Shown: one piece after another, positions 41,514-51,364 of the stretch | How positions within the stretch are numbered: position 1 is the first letter of the stretch | Layout: every line of letters starts with the position of its first letter | Source: Verrucomicrobiales bacterium | GTDB taxonomy: Bacteria > Verrucomicrobiota > Verrucomicrobiia > Verrucomicrobiales > DEV007 | Reading direction: 5' to 3' | DNA length: 64,000 nucleotides | Assembly: GCA_016795505.1 (NCBI GenBank) | Contig: JAEUHH010000007.1 | Location: 1 to 64,000, forward strand | Program-made: the position numbers and the translations under genes | Notes under the pieces: model-generated | Told to the model about the DNA's origin: nothing | Seen by the model: the letters and a program-made list of their open reading frames with translations, nothing else | The model's database searches: none

Positions 41514-43631
41514 TCATCCCGGCAGGGTCACGATCCGCTCGAGATCGACCTTTTCATGGATCGGCAGACTGGAGATGGTCTCGGCCAGGACCGCCTGATC
41601 GTAGGGCTTCGGGATGAAGCGGCGCAGGGGTCCCATCGGCGCGGCACTCCCCTCGATGAGCTCGCTGGAATAGCCGCTGGCCAGGATGATGGGCAACTCC
41701 GGCCTCTCGGACTGAATGGTCTCCGCAAGTTGCAGGCCGCTCATCCCGCCGGGCATGACCAGGTCGGTGATGACCAGATCGATCTCCCGCCGACGCTCAC
41801 GCCATTTCGCCAATCCGGAGTGTCCGTCAATGGCCTCGATCGCCCGGTGACCGAGGGACTGGAGCAGGCGGAGCGCGATCCGGCGCACCGCGGGCTCGTC
41901 CTCGACGACGAGGATGTCGAGACCCGGAGCACCGGCGCTGGCACCTGACAGGGCGAGTCCCGACTCCCGGTCGGCAATATCCGGCACAGGCACCGACGGC
42001 AGGAGCACGCGGAAATTCGCGCCTCGACCGGGTGCGGTATCGAGAGTGATCGCTCCCCGGTGCCGCTGGACAATGCCAAACGCGGAGGCGAGGCCCAGTC
42101 CCGTGCCTTTGCCGATCTCCTTGGTGGTGAAAAAGGGCTCGAAGACGCGCTCCGCGACCTCCGGCTCCATCCCTGCGCCCGTATCGGAGCATGTGAGGCA
42201 GACAAAGGCACCGGGATCGACCCGCAGCCGGTTGGCTTCGGCCGGATCGTCGATGCGGCCGGTGGAGGTGGCGAGGGTGAGGCGTCCACCGCCCAGCATG
42301 GCATCGCGGGCATTGATCGCGAGATTCAGCACGACCTGCTCGATGCTGGCGACATCGGCATGCACCCAGTCTCCAGCAGCCACCGGCTGCCAGACGATCT
42401 CGATATGCTCGCCAAGCAGCCGGGCGAGCAGGGAGATCTGATTTTCCAGCAGTTGATTGAGACTGATCGGACGGGGCTGGAACACTTGGCGGCGGGTGAA
42501 AGCCAGCAACTGGCGGGTGAGGTTGGCGGCGCGGGCGGAGGACTCGATGATCTCCTCGATGAGTTGCTCCTCGAACTCCAGCCCGCTCTCGCGCGCCTGA
42601 CGGGCGAGTTGGGCATTTCCGGCGATGACCGTGAGCAGGTTGTTGAAATCGTGCGCCACGCCGGCCGCCAGTTGGCCCACGGCGTCGAGTTTCTGCATCT
42701 GCCGGATGTCGGACTCGAGCTTTTTCCGCTCCGTCACGTCGTGGATCATCAGCAGCAGCGAGGGCGTGCCGCTCCGGTCGATGATCACCGAGGAGATCAA
42801 AACCTGTCGCTCCATGCCGGCTCGATCCTGCAGGGTCGTCTCGACGCCTTCGATGGGATGGTGCCAGCGCAGGACTTCGCCGAGACCGGACGCCTCAATC
42901 GCCCGCAGGGCGGCGGGGGCATGGCTCCAGATCTCGGGGCCACAGCCGGTCAGCCGGCACAGGGCTTCATTGACCTCGAGCCGCTCGGGTCCCCGGCTGT
43001 CGACGATCATCTGTGCCAGGGGCGCTGACCGGAAGAGGGTGGCAAAGTGTTCCCGGCTGGCTTTCAGGGCCGCAGTGCGCTCCTCGACCCGGCGGTCCAG
43101 CGCCTGCACGTGGTGGGTGATCTCGCGGGCCATCTCCCACTTCCGAGTCAGGTTGTGCGCGATCTGGAGCACCTCGACCACGTCAAAGGGCTTCTTCAAA
43201 ATCAACAGCCCGTCCGGCCTGCCCAGACGGGCTCTGATCTCGTCCCACGAATAGTCCGAGTAGGCCGTGCAGATCACGATCTGGATGGCGGGATCGACGG
43301 AGAGGATTCGCTCGGCGGTCTGGAGACCGTCCCAGCCCGGAGGCATGCGCATGTCGATGAAGGCGACCGCATAGGGGCTGCCGGCTTCCACTGCCTGACG
43401 CGCGAGATGGAATCCCTCCTCGCCCTGCAGTGCATGGGACAGGACGAAACCACTCCCGACCGGAGCCGGAGCGGGAAAGGCGCCCGATGCGGCGCTGCCA
43501 AAGAGCAGGGCCTCGGCCTCGCCCAGGGCATCGGCTCCGGACGGAGCGGCGGGTGCGAGGATCTTGTCGAAGTCCTCGTGAATCGCCGGATTGTCATCGA
43601 TGACAAGGATGCGCGATTCAGGCGGCTTCAT
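41514..43631 (-). CDS. Hybrid sensor: receiver, PAS, histidine kinase, receiver
   Basis: A 705-residue cytoplasmic signal protein. The N-terminal receiver has ILVIDDNPAIHEDF and phospho-Asp in VAFIDMRMPPG. A PAS region (about 200-310) is followed by HisKA with GVAHDFNNLLTVI. HATPase motifs are LNLAINARDAM, CSDTGAGME and GTGLGLASAFGIV. The C-terminal receiver has ILVVEDEPAVRR and VITDLVMPGG. It overlaps the upstream kinase gene by 14 bp, implying translational coupling and a phosphorelay between the two. There is no DNA-binding output. Confidence 0.93.
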   Translation of the reverse strand: MKPPESRILVIDDNPAIHEDFDKILAPAAPSGADALGEAEALLFGSAASGAFPAPAPVGSGFVLSHALQGEEGFHLARQAVEAGSPYAVAFIDMRMPPGWDGLQTAERILSVDPAIQIVICTAYSDYSWDEIRARLGRPDGLLILKKPFDVVEVLQIAHNLTRKWEMAREITHHVQALDRRVEERTAALKASREHFATLFRSAPLAQMIVDSRGPERLEVNEALCRLTGCGPEIWSHAPAALRAIEASGLGEVLRWHHPIEGVETTLQDRAGMERQVLISSVIIDRSGTPSLLLMIHDVTERKKLESDIRQMQKLDAVGQLAAGVAHDFNNLLTVIAGNAQLARQARESGLEFEEQLIEEIIESSARAANLTRQLLAFTRRQVFQPRPISLNQLLENQISLLARLLGEHIEIVWQPVAAGDWVHADVASIEQVVLNLAINARDAMLGGGRLTLATSTGRIDDPAEANRLRVDPGAFVCLTCSDTGAGMEPEVAERVFEPFFTTKEIGKGTGLGLASAFGIVQRHRGAITLDTAPGRGANFRVLLPSVPVPDIADRESGLALSGASAGAPGLDILVVEDEPAVRRIALRLLQSLGHRAIEAIDGHSGLAKWRERRREIDLVITDLVMPGGMSGLQLAETIQSERPELPIILASGYSSELIEGSAAPMGPLRRFIPKPYDQAVLAETISSLPIHEKVDLERIVTLPG

Positions 43632-45687
43632 GATGCGTTAGGGAAACCGCGGACTGGGAGACGCCCAACTCCAGGGTAAACATGGCACCGCGACCGGGAC
43701 CGTCGCTGTGGGCCGTCAATGCCCCGCCCATCTCGCGGGCGGCGGCCTCGCTGCTGTGCAGACCGAAGCCATGGCCGTCCTTGCGGGTGGTGAATCCGTG
43801 CGAGAACAGCTTGCTCATGTTTTCCGGGGCGATACCGACGCCGGTGTCGGCCACGGTGATGCGCACGCGATCATCCCCATGCCGCTGGATGGCGATGCCG
43901 AGGAGTCTCTGCTCGTTCTCCGAGTCATCCACGGCGTGCTTGGCATTGCGGATCAGGTTTACCAGGATCTGCAGCACCTTGTTGCGATCGGCCAGCACAG
44001 GCGGCACGCCCTCGTCGTAGCGCTTGATGATCTTGATGCGATGCCGGCTCAGTGACGCGGCATTGATGCCCATGGCATCCTCCACCAGATCGATGAGGTC
44101 GATCGGCTCCATCGTGCCGCCGGTGCGGGCGTAGCTCTGCTGGAGATCGACGATATTCTTGATGTGCTCGATGTTTTTGACGAGTTGGTCGACCTCGGTG
44201 AGCACCTCCTCCTGCTCCCGGCGCAGGTGTCCTGCCAGCGTCTCGATGTAGGCCGGAACCATCTTGCCGCGCGGGTCGATCGTGAAAAAGTCGCCCAGTT
44301 TGTCGCCCTGTGCTTTGAGCAGATCGGCCAACTGTCCCAGACTGCCCGCCCGGCTGCCATTGAGCCGCTGGTGGATGAGCGTGCTCGCGACATTCACGCT
44401 GTTGAGCACATTTCCCACATTGTGCAGCACGCCGGTGGCCACTTCGGCCATCCCGGCGCGGCGGGAGGTGTCGACGAGTTGGCGGTGGGTCCGCTCCAGT
44501 TCCTCATGGGACAGCTTCTGGTCCGTGATATCCGCGAGCACGCCGCGCAGCAATGTCACCGCGCCCGCCTCGTCGCGGACCGGATGTCCCGTCTCCCGGA
44601 TCCACAGGATGCGGTTCTCGCCGTCGTAGAGGCGGTATTCGAAGCTGTAGGTGCCACTGCCCCGGGCCGCTTCCTGTCTCGCGGCGATGGCACCGTCCCG
44701 GTCGTCAGGATGCAGATGTCCCTCCCAACGCCCCGGCTCATCCATCCAATAGCCCGCCTCGCGGCCGAGAATGCGCTCCGCCTGGGTGCTGACGAAGGAA
44801 AAGCCCCCCGCCACCGGGTCAAACTCATAGACCACGCCTTCGATGGAATTGACCAGCGTCTCGAATTTTTCTTTCGCCTCCCGCGTGACTGCGGCGACCT
44901 CACGCTCGCGGCGCGAAGCCTGCAGGATCAGTTGGTTCGACGCCAGTGAGGCCCCGCCGGCCACCGCGAGGATGATCAGCCCGGCATAAGCCAGCATGGT
45001 GCTGCGAGCCCGCTGGATGGCCCCCACCCACTCCCTCGCATCGAAGTCGACGCCCAAAGCCGCCTCCACCTTTCCATCCGGACCAAAGATCGGCGCATAG
45101 GCACTGACCCAAGTGCCCCACCGGTCACTGGATGGATCTCCGCTGAAAGTCGGATGCCCAAGAAAGACCTTCAACATCTCAGCGTCGGTCTCGACAAACT
45201 CTTCGCCGATCTCCACCCGCATCTCGTCGTCACCCTCGTAGGTGCCGTTCTGGTCGTGGTCCACTTCGGCACACACCACGAAATGGACTGGCTCCCCCGC
45301 GGCCAGACGATAGTCCCGGTCGGCATGGCGACGATACGTGTAGATCGACGCGACCCGCGGATTGGCCAGCAGCCAGTCCTTTTGCACCTCGATCAGCCTC
45401 AGATACCGCTCATCGTCAGACACGGTTTCCAATCCGATCTCCTCGTGCCCCATCCGGGCCATCTCCATCGCGTAGGTCGGCGCAAAACCCACCAGCGGCT
45501 CCATCAAATACCGGCGCTCCCGCTGCTCCGCCTTTTCGGTGATCGCCCACGCCAGCGGCAGCGCCATCAGCAGCACCGCCCAGGCCAGAAAATGCACCGC
45601 TCCCAGACACTTCCGCCACCAGAAGGCATGAAGCCCGGCGAACAGCGCAAAGGAGGTGATGGCAAAGATGAGGAAGTCGGCTTTCAA
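43618..45687 (-). CDS. Membrane sensor histidine kinase with periplasmic sensor and PAS
   Basis: A 689-residue kinase if it starts at the TTG at 45687; the longest frame begins at ATG 45813. The TTG is preferred because an AT-rich promoter-like sequence lies between the two and the first helix then begins at once. Two helices, a periplasmic dCache-like domain (ERRYLMEPLVGFAPTYAM through AYAPIFGPDGKVEAALG) and a further helix come first. A PAS domain (about 300-400) and a divergent HisKA follow, with LHNVGNVLNSV. The HATPase shows LIRNAKHAV and DTGVGIAPENM. The LHNVGN type is common in Planctomycetes/Verrucomicrobia kinases. Confidence 0.88.
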   Translation of the reverse strand: MKADFLIFAITSFALFAGLHAFWWRKCLGAVHFLAWAVLLMALPLAWAITEKAEQRERRYLMEPLVGFAPTYAMEMARMGHEEIGLETVSDDERYLRLIEVQKDWLLANPRVASIYTYRRHADRDYRLAAGEPVHFVVCAEVDHDQNGTYEGDDEMRVEIGEEFVETDAEMLKVFLGHPTFSGDPSSDRWGTWVSAYAPIFGPDGKVEAALGVDFDAREWVGAIQRARSTMLAYAGLIILAVAGGASLASNQLILQASRREREVAAVTREAKEKFETLVNSIEGVVYEFDPVAGGFSFVSTQAERILGREAGYWMDEPGRWEGHLHPDDRDGAIAARQEAARGSGTYSFEYRLYDGENRILWIRETGHPVRDEAGAVTLLRGVLADITDQKLSHEELERTHRQLVDTSRRAGMAEVATGVLHNVGNVLNSVNVASTLIHQRLNGSRAGSLGQLADLLKAQGDKLGDFFTIDPRGKMVPAYIETLAGHLRREQEEVLTEVDQLVKNIEHIKNIVDLQQSYARTGGTMEPIDLIDLVEDAMGINAASLSRHRIKIIKRYDEGVPPVLADRNKVLQILVNLIRNAKHAVDDSENEQRLLGIAIQRHGDDRVRITVADTGVGIAPENMSKLFSHGFTTRKDGHGFGLHSSEAAAREMGGALTAHSDGPGRGAMFTLELGVSQSAVSLTHHEAA

Positions 45688-45750
45688 GGGGAGGACCGAT
45701 ATGGGAAACTTATGTAAATTATAGAAATTATTAACAAAGTCAACCAAATA
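45688..45750 (-). promoter_or_regulatory. AT-rich promoter of the sensor kinase gene
   Basis: Toward the gene: TTGACT, an AT-rich spacer, TATAAT, then ATTTACATAAGT and ATATCGG ending 8 nt before the TTG start. The TTGACT-TATAAT spacing is about 14 nt, shorter than usual. The ATTTAC/ATATCGG part recurs upstream of the 3D-domain gene at 39597-39650. Confidence 0.4.
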
Positions 45751-45916
45751 TCCTGCCTTTTTTGACTGTTTTTGGACTCCAACAGCTTCAATTTCACCGA
45801 TTAACCCGCCCATTCAGGGTCGTTCCTCTGACGAACCCGGTCTGTCGGACAAAGGACGGCGTGCAATCGTCAGTCGATGCCGAGCATCAAACTCGCTTTG
45901 GCAAGATCGGTGTCGG

Positions 45917-46375
45917 ATGAATCGCAATTCAATGCCTTCTCGGATGTCGGGAATTCTTTGGGCAGTCATCATGGCCGGATGTCTGCCGGCGTGTCAGCAG
46001 GTTGGCAAGGATGGGTGGTCCACGCAGCCTGTCACGGGTTTTGATCAGGTGAAGCCGATTTTGGAAAGTCGTTGCCTGCCCTGCCATCAAGGGGATTTCA
46101 TGGGTGCCCCGGTGCCGGACTTCCGCACCTCCCAAGCCCTCTATGATCCGGCTCGCCAACCTCGAATCATTGTTCCGGGCGATCCGGAACGGAGTCGGCT
46201 GGTTCAGGTCATCTATTTGACTGAGGAATCGGTGGGCACCATGCCACCACTGGGACACGGTCTGACGCTGGAGGATAAGAATACGCTCGGCGAATGGATC
46301 CTTCAGGGAGCGAAATGGCCTGCCGGCAAGACGCTGCAAAGCACAGCGGTTGCCGACCTAAAGAAGTTACGGTGA
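45917..46375 (+). CDS. Small secreted CxxCH (PSCyt1-type) cytochrome-like lipoprotein
   Basis: A 152-residue exported protein; signal with lipobox-like ILWAVIMAGCLPAC. It holds one heme motif, CLPCH (about 54), in the planctomycete-type cytochrome C context: VKPILESRCLPCHQGDFMG, IVPGDPERSRLVQVIY, MPPLGHGLTLEDKNTL and WILQGAKWP. This is a stand-alone PSCyt1 domain, also found fused at the front of DUF1549/1553 proteins such as the 52677-56387 product. It may donate or accept electrons in the periplasm. The start could be Met6 or Met10. Confidence 0.85.
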   Translation: MNRNSMPSRMSGILWAVIMAGCLPACQQVGKDGWSTQPVTGFDQVKPILESRCLPCHQGDFMGAPVPDFRTSQALYDPARQPRIIVPGDPERSRLVQVIYLTEESVGTMPPLGHGLTLEDKNTLGEWILQGAKWPAGKTLQSTAVADLKKLR

Positions 46376-46499
46376 AAGTGGGAGCGAGATCCTGTCGCGA
46401 ACACCTTTGCTCGCGGGCCATTTGTCCGCCTGACTCATCCGGGCGCAGGCACGGCTATCGCGGCATCCAGGAAACCGGCGCACCTGCGAAAATGACGAG

Positions 46500-47711
46500 T
46501 CAAAATGGCAGAGGCGTATTGGGCGGGACGGCGTCCTTCGGCCAGGGATAAGCGGCGTTGAAAACTCTCATCTCCTCTTCGGTTTCGACTTTGACGAAGG
46601 ATTCGGTGATGGGCTCTTCCTTCGCCCACAGGCGCAGACTGTCGAGCCCCAGGTGCCGGATGAAGAAGGGATAGGCGGCGAGGCGCTTGCTCGGTCCGTA
46701 GTCGTGCCCTTCCAGCGGAAAATGGGCGTTCACGACTTTGTCGGCGGCTCCGTACAGGCTGTAGATGTGCTGGATGTAGGGAAACTCCACCTCGGGTGTG
46801 TTTTTGGTGTAGTCCGCGCCGTTGGAAATGATGAGTTGGGGGCGCGGGGCCGTCATGGCGGCGATCTCCGCGTTGTTGGTTTTGTGGCGTGGCCCCCAAT
46901 GCACGGGCATGCCGCTCTCACAGGGGCATCCACCAAAGAAGTGGGCGGAAACCTGGCAACTGGGCACCGCGACCGCGATGCGCTCGTCGAGGGCTGAGAG
47001 CATGAAGGTCTGGGTGGCGCCGCCGGAATTGCCGGTCATGCCGATGCGTTTGGGATCGACTCCCTCGATCGAGGAAACAAAATCGAGGGCGCGGATGCTG
47101 TTCCAGGTGATTAACCGGAGGATCTCGGGAACCTTGCCGTGGTCCCAGCCGGCCGCCTTGGTGTCGCCGTAGCCCACCATGTCGTAGTGGAAAACCACCG
47201 CCCCCATGCGGGCCAGCACGGCGCAGCGGGTCTGGCGCGACGGGAGAAAGCGACCGCCGTGGCCGTGCGCCGACACGATGCCGGCATAAGGCGGCTTCAT
47301 GTCGATGGGCCGATAAACGGTGCCGGTGACATAGAATCCGGGCCAACTGCGGATGTAGACACTTTCGGCGGTGTAGCCATCGTAGGTCCGCTTGTTGGAG
47401 TAAACCGGATCCAGGGGCGGCTTCTCCGGCGGATTCGCCAGCCGGGCCCCCTCGAGAATCCCCTGACGAATGGCCGCCTTCCGCTTTTCCCAACTCGCAA
47501 GGTCCGGGGTGGCCTTCTTGAAGGCTTCCAATTCGGCGATGGCCTCCTCCGGTGTTTGCGCGTTGCCCATTCGCAGTTGCCAGCCGGACGGCAAGGCCGC
47601 GCCGGCATCGGCCCCGAAGACGGATGGGCTCCACAAGCCAGCGAACAGGGCGGTTCCCGACGCTTTCACGAAGGAGCGGCGATTGAAGTGGGGACGATGG
47701 CGGTGATTCAT
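46500..47711 (-). CDS. Tat-exported alpha/beta hydrolase, acetylxylan esterase-like
   Basis: A 403-residue secreted esterase. The N-terminal Tat-type signal [19 protein letters not shown] starts at ATG 47711. The alpha/beta-hydrolase core has [11 protein letters not shown], the nucleophile in [14 protein letters not shown] (about residue 227), [13 protein letters not shown] with the acid residue, and catalytic His in LEGHDYG. It resembles acetyl xylan esterase (AXE1) or glucuronoyl-esterase-like PVC enzymes. It is divergent from the ceramidase-like gene, and the repeated 105-bp element lies in the gap. Confidence 0.87.
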   Translation of the reverse strand: MNHRHRPHFNRRSFVKASGTALFAGLWSPSVFGADAGAALPSGWQLRMGNAQTPEEAIAELEAFKKATPDLASWEKRKAAIRQGILEGARLANPPEKPPLDPVYSNKRTYDGYTAESVYIRSWPGFYVTGTVYRPIDMKPPYAGIVSAHGHGGRFLPSRQTRCAVLARMGAVVFHYDMVGYGDTKAAGWDHGKVPEILRLITWNSIRALDFVSSIEGVDPKRIGMTGNSGGATQTFMLSALDERIAVAVPSCQVSAHFFGGCPCESGMPVHWGPRHKTNNAEIAAMTAPRPQLIISNGADYTKNTPEVEFPYIQHIYSLYGAADKVVNAHFPLEGHDYGPSKRLAAYPFFIRHLGLDSLRLWAKEEPITESFVKVETEEEMRVFNAAYPWPKDAVPPNTPLPF

Positions 47712-47742
47712 GCGGATGGATGGTGGTTGGCTGCGGGTGGTT

Positions 47743-47847
47743 CGCTTAGCGGACCGCAACGCCCCGATCAAGTCCGCATCACCGTTGGTGGCGTCACGCA
47801 TTGACGGGTGGCCCGCGACCCCGTATGCCGCCCGTCTTGCGGGAGCG
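47743..47847. promoter_or_regulatory. Conserved 105-bp element E1 in divergent promoter gap
   Basis: Hand alignment with E2 (57276-57380) gives about 83 of 105 identical positions without gaps, and a near-identical core (TCACGCATTGACGG, then CCCGCGACCCCGTATGCCG and CTTGCGGGA). A CCCGC/GCGGG stem is conserved in both. It lies between the divergent esterase and ceramidase-like genes. It may be a shared operator, an RNA leader element, or a mobile repeat. Confidence 0.75.
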
Positions 47848-47970
47848 TGGAGAGAGGTCTAGAGAGTCTTTCCGCGACAAAACGTCACGCTGGAAACCGG
47901 CTCGCAAACTCCGCCAAGAAAAACACCGACATCCCGGCTTTTCGAGATGCACCAACCCCTTATTCCCCCC

Positions 47971-49419
47971 ATGCGCTTTTTCTTGCTCTGCCTGCTCATC
48001 GCCACTTCCTCCATCGCCGCCGCCTCGGAGTTGCATGTGGGCGCGGCGACGATCGACATCACTCCCGCCCGTCCCGTGGCGCTGGACGGGCAGATGCATG
48101 TGCGCATCGCCGAGAAAGCCGAGACGCCCATCTTTGCAACCGCACTGGCTCTGGAGTCGCGGGAGGGCGACACGGCGCTGGACCAGGCCATCATGATCTC
48201 CTGCGATCTCGTGGCCATCCGCCAAGGGCTGATTGAATTGGTCCGGGAGAAAGCGAAGGACAAACTGCCGGGATTCGACCTAAACAAGCTGATCCTCAAT
48301 GCAACCCACACCCACACCGCTCCGGTGACGATGAAGGGCGAGCGCTACGGTCTGCTTCGCCAGGATGTGATGCTGCCCATGGAATACACCGAATTCCTCG
48401 TCGATCGCATCGTGGAGGCAGCGGCGCAGAGTTGGAGCCATCGAAAGCCCGGCAAAGCAGGCTGGGGCCAGGGACAGGCGGTGATCGCGCAGAATCGTCG
48501 CGCGACCTACGCGGACGGAACCGCCAAGATGTATGGCCCCACGAACGTGCCGGAGTTTCGCGCCATAGAGGGTTATGAGGATCACAATCTCGACGTGCTG
48601 TTCTTTTGGGATGAGAACGACACGCTCATCGCCACGGCGGTGAACGTCCCTTGCCCCTCCCAGGAAGTCGAAGGGCTCAAAGTGATCCATGCCGACTTCT
48701 GGGACCCGGTGCGCCGTCAGTTGCGCGAGCGTCATGGCAAGGATCTGCACGTGCTCGCCTGGACCGGCGCAGCCGGAGATCAGGTGCCGCGCCCGATGTA
48801 TGGCAAAGCCGCCGACGAGCGCATGCGCCGTCTCCGCGGACTGACGCGGCTCGAAGAAGTCGCCCGGCGCGTCGTTCGCGGCTGGGAGGAGGCGTATGAA
48901 GGCGCCAAACTGGAGCCGGTCAGCGGCGCGGTGTTGCAGCATCACACGAGAAAGATCGACCTGCCCTGGCGGAAAGTGACGGAGAAGGAGCTGGCTGATG
49001 CCCAAATGGCTGTCGAGCAATACAAAGACGACCCCAAGGAGCAGTGGCGGTATCTCTGGAACAAAAGTGTGGTGGATCGCTACGAAGCCGAAAAAGCGGG
49101 CACTTCCGGCGTCTTCCAGATGGAACTCCACGCCCTGCGTCTCGGTGACGTGGCCATCGCCACGAATGAGTTTGAGCTTTTCACCGACTACGGCGTGCAG
49201 ATGAAATCCCGCAGCCCGGCCGTGCAGACTTTTCTCATTCAGCTCACCGGTTCAGCGGGCTATCTGCCCACACCACGGGCCGTGGCCGGAGGCAGCTACA
49301 GTGCCATCATCCAGAGCAGCCGCGTCGGTCCCGAAGGCGGCCAGGTGCTCGTGGATGAAACCGTGAAGGCCTTCAACGATCTCTGGCCTGCGACGGAATC
49401 GACCGGCGAAAAAAAATAA
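47971..49419 (+). CDS. Neutral/alkaline non-lysosomal ceramidase-like secreted hydrolase
   Basis: A 482-residue exported protein (start ATG 47971, signal FFLLCLLIATSSIAAA; ATG 47947 would add eight residues). It belongs to the N-terminal ceramidase fold: LHVGAATIDITPARP, NATHTHTAPVTM (zinc-type HTHT), WTGAAGDQ, LGDVAIATNEFELFTDYG and SAGYLPTPRAVAGG. The fold is a metallo-amidohydrolase; in PVC bacteria members are many and rarely characterised, so lipid cleavage is not assured. It is paralogous to 58281-59693. Confidence 0.88.
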   Translation: MRFFLLCLLIATSSIAAASELHVGAATIDITPARPVALDGQMHVRIAEKAETPIFATALALESREGDTALDQAIMISCDLVAIRQGLIELVREKAKDKLPGFDLNKLILNATHTHTAPVTMKGERYGLLRQDVMLPMEYTEFLVDRIVEAAAQSWSHRKPGKAGWGQGQAVIAQNRRATYADGTAKMYGPTNVPEFRAIEGYEDHNLDVLFFWDENDTLIATAVNVPCPSQEVEGLKVIHADFWDPVRRQLRERHGKDLHVLAWTGAAGDQVPRPMYGKAADERMRRLRGLTRLEEVARRVVRGWEEAYEGAKLEPVSGAVLQHHTRKIDLPWRKVTEKELADAQMAVEQYKDDPKEQWRYLWNKSVVDRYEAEKAGTSGVFQMELHALRLGDVAIATNEFELFTDYGVQMKSRSPAVQTFLIQLTGSAGYLPTPRAVAGGSYSAIIQSSRVGPEGGQVLVDETVKAFNDLWPATESTGEKK

Positions 49420-49463
49420 AATCGCCAAACGATCCTATCCCTCGCCGGCAGTTTTCTCCCCAC

Positions 49464-50486
49464 ATGAATCCTCGATCATTCCTCCTCTCGCTGCTTTTGT
49501 CCGCGATGGCTCCCGCTTTGCTCGCGCAAGGACCGGGCCAGGAAGGTGCCTTTGCCGGGAAACGGGTGCTCTTTATCGGCATCGACGGTTGCCGTGCGGA
49601 TGCGGTGACGGCGGCGATGGAACGCGGGCTGGCTCCACAACTGAAAATGCTCTGCGAGGGCGACAACGGCCTCCTCACGCTGAAATGCTACGCCGGGGGC
49701 GAACTTGGCACACCGACGCATCAGCGGACAGTCAGCGGTCCCGGCTGGACGAGCCTGCTCACGGGCGTGTGGGTGGACCGGCACCGCGTGAAGGACAATC
49801 AATTTCTCGGCGGACGGTTTCAGACCTACGCGCACTTCATGCGGCGGATCAAGGAAGTGCAGCCCCGGTCCTTTTGCGCCTCCTTTGTCGACTGGCCGCC
49901 GATCCATGACTTCATCGCCGATGCATCGCGGGTGGGAAGCGATGAATTCCTCGATGTGAAGTTCACCCGTGCGCCGGATGCCAAGCGGCACTTCATCGAC
50001 AACCCGGAAAAGGACATCGAGGTGCGTGACGCGGCGCTGAAGACCCTGCGTGAGCAGGATCCCGACGCCATGTTCGTCTATTTCGGCTCCGTGGATGAGT
50101 TCGGCCACGGCGCCATCGACGAGCGTGGCAGTTTCTCACCCGAAAACATCATCTACCTCAACGCGATCAGCCATGTGGACTCCCACGTCGGCGAGCTGGT
50201 CCGGGCGATGCGGGCGCGACCGAGATTTGCCGAAGAAGACTGGCTGGTGCTCATTACCACCGATCATGGAGGTCGTGGCAACTCCCACGGCGGCGACAGC
50301 GACGTGGAGCGGAACATCTGGCTCATCGCGAACGGCCCGACACTGCCACGCGAGCGTCTCCTCGACGCACCGGTGCCGCAGACAGCGCTGGTGCCGATGA
50401 TCTACGCGCATCTCGGCATAACCCCAAAGCCGGAGTGGACGCCGGAGCCACCCAAGCCTCCAGTCGGCGCCGAGCCGAAGAAGTAG
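49464..50486 (+). CDS. Secreted alkaline phosphatase superfamily phosphodiesterase
   Basis: A 340-residue exported member of the type I phosphodiesterase/nucleotide pyrophosphatase family. The signal peptide is SFLLSLLLSAMAPALLAQG. Metal-site motifs are VLFIGIDGCRADAV (Asp), nucleophile Thr in SGPGWTSLLTGVW, FGSVDEFGHG and TTDHGGRGNSHGG. It would release phosphate or phosphodiester head groups, possibly from lipids or sugars. It is between the ceramidase-like and propeller-like genes on the same strand. Confidence 0.9.
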   Translation: MNPRSFLLSLLLSAMAPALLAQGPGQEGAFAGKRVLFIGIDGCRADAVTAAMERGLAPQLKMLCEGDNGLLTLKCYAGGELGTPTHQRTVSGPGWTSLLTGVWVDRHRVKDNQFLGGRFQTYAHFMRRIKEVQPRSFCASFVDWPPIHDFIADASRVGSDEFLDVKFTRAPDAKRHFIDNPEKDIEVRDAALKTLREQDPDAMFVYFGSVDEFGHGAIDERGSFSPENIIYLNAISHVDSHVGELVRAMRARPRFAEEDWLVLITTDHGGRGNSHGGDSDVERNIWLIANGPTLPRERLLDAPVPQTALVPMIYAHLGITPKPEWTPEPPKPPVGAEPKK

Positions 50487-50524
50487 TCGTAAACCAGATT
50501 GTCTTTGATTGGAAAACAACCCGA

Positions 50525-51292
50525 ATGAAGTCCCTACCCTACGCTCTGATCGCGCTCGTGCTCGGCGCTTCTTCCATCTCCGCGACGGAGCCCATCATCT
50601 GCCAGGGCGAGGCCAGCGGGCATCTGCAGGGATTCGACTCCGACGGCTCGTTCATCTACTGGTCGATGTTCACGAATCTCGTGAAGACCGATTTCACCGG
50701 GCGCGTCATTGCCGAGCGGGCGGTCGATCCGCATCACGGCGATTGTTGCGTTCATGACGGCAAGGTCTATGTGGCGACGCAGAACCGGACGAAGGAGAGG
50801 CGCGGCGTCTTCATCAACGTCTATTCATGTGATGACCTCCGGCCCGCGGGGGAGTTTCCGATCAACTTCTCCTTCGAAGGTGGAGTCGACGGCATCACCT
50901 ATGCGGACGGCTTCTTCTATATCGGCGAGGGCAAGCCAAAGGATAACGAACAGCCTTTCAACTGGGTTCACAAGTTCACACCCGACTTCGTCGCCGTCGA
51001 CAAGATCAAGGTTCCCGGTCAAACGACCTATGGCATTCAGACCATCACCTTTGCCCACGGATTTTTCTGGCTCGGCACCTACAGCAAAGACCGGACCTAC
51101 CAGTGCGACCCCGACCTAAAACTGCTCACCCACCACGACGTCGACATCTCCGTCGGCGCCTTTGCCCTGCCGAAAAGCCCCGGTGGTGAACCCCGCCTGA
51201 TGGTGGCCAGAAACATCAAGAAGGATAACGGCCGCTGGACGGCATCGGCCGCCCCGGCGATTTTGAAAGAAGGACGGCTCGTGATGGAATGA
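50525..51292 (+). CDS. Secreted propeller-like protein, paralogue A
   Basis: A 255-residue exported protein (start ATG 50525; signal LPYALIALVLGASSISATE). Repeated beta segments such as LVKTDFTGRVIAERAV, DGKVYVATQNR, DGITYADGFFYIGEG and TFAHGFFWLGTY suggest a beta-propeller/WD-like fold. It shares HLQG, LVKTD, HHGD and DGKVYVAT with the protein at 57469-58260, so the two are paralogues. Function unknown; each lies in a cluster with a ceramidase-like gene. Confidence 0.83.
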   Translation: MKSLPYALIALVLGASSISATEPIICQGEASGHLQGFDSDGSFIYWSMFTNLVKTDFTGRVIAERAVDPHHGDCCVHDGKVYVATQNRTKERRGVFINVYSCDDLRPAGEFPINFSFEGGVDGITYADGFFYIGEGKPKDNEQPFNWVHKFTPDFVAVDKIKVPGQTTYGIQTITFAHGFFWLGTYSKDRTYQCDPDLKLLTHHDVDISVGAFALPKSPGGEPRLMVARNIKKDNGRWTASAAPAILKEGRLVME

Positions 51293-51364
51293 AACGATGA
51301 AGTAGGCCGTAGAAGGGATTTCAAGCTGGAGCCTGCCGCCATTCCACGGCCGATCATCGCGCTC

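Noticed and set aside
47712-47801. In-frame N-terminal extension of the esterase ([13 protein letters not shown])
   Set aside because: It overlies element E1, whose homologue at E2 gives a similar short leader before an unrelated gene. The Tat signal at ATG 47711 is the natural start. A short leader peptide role cannot be excluded.
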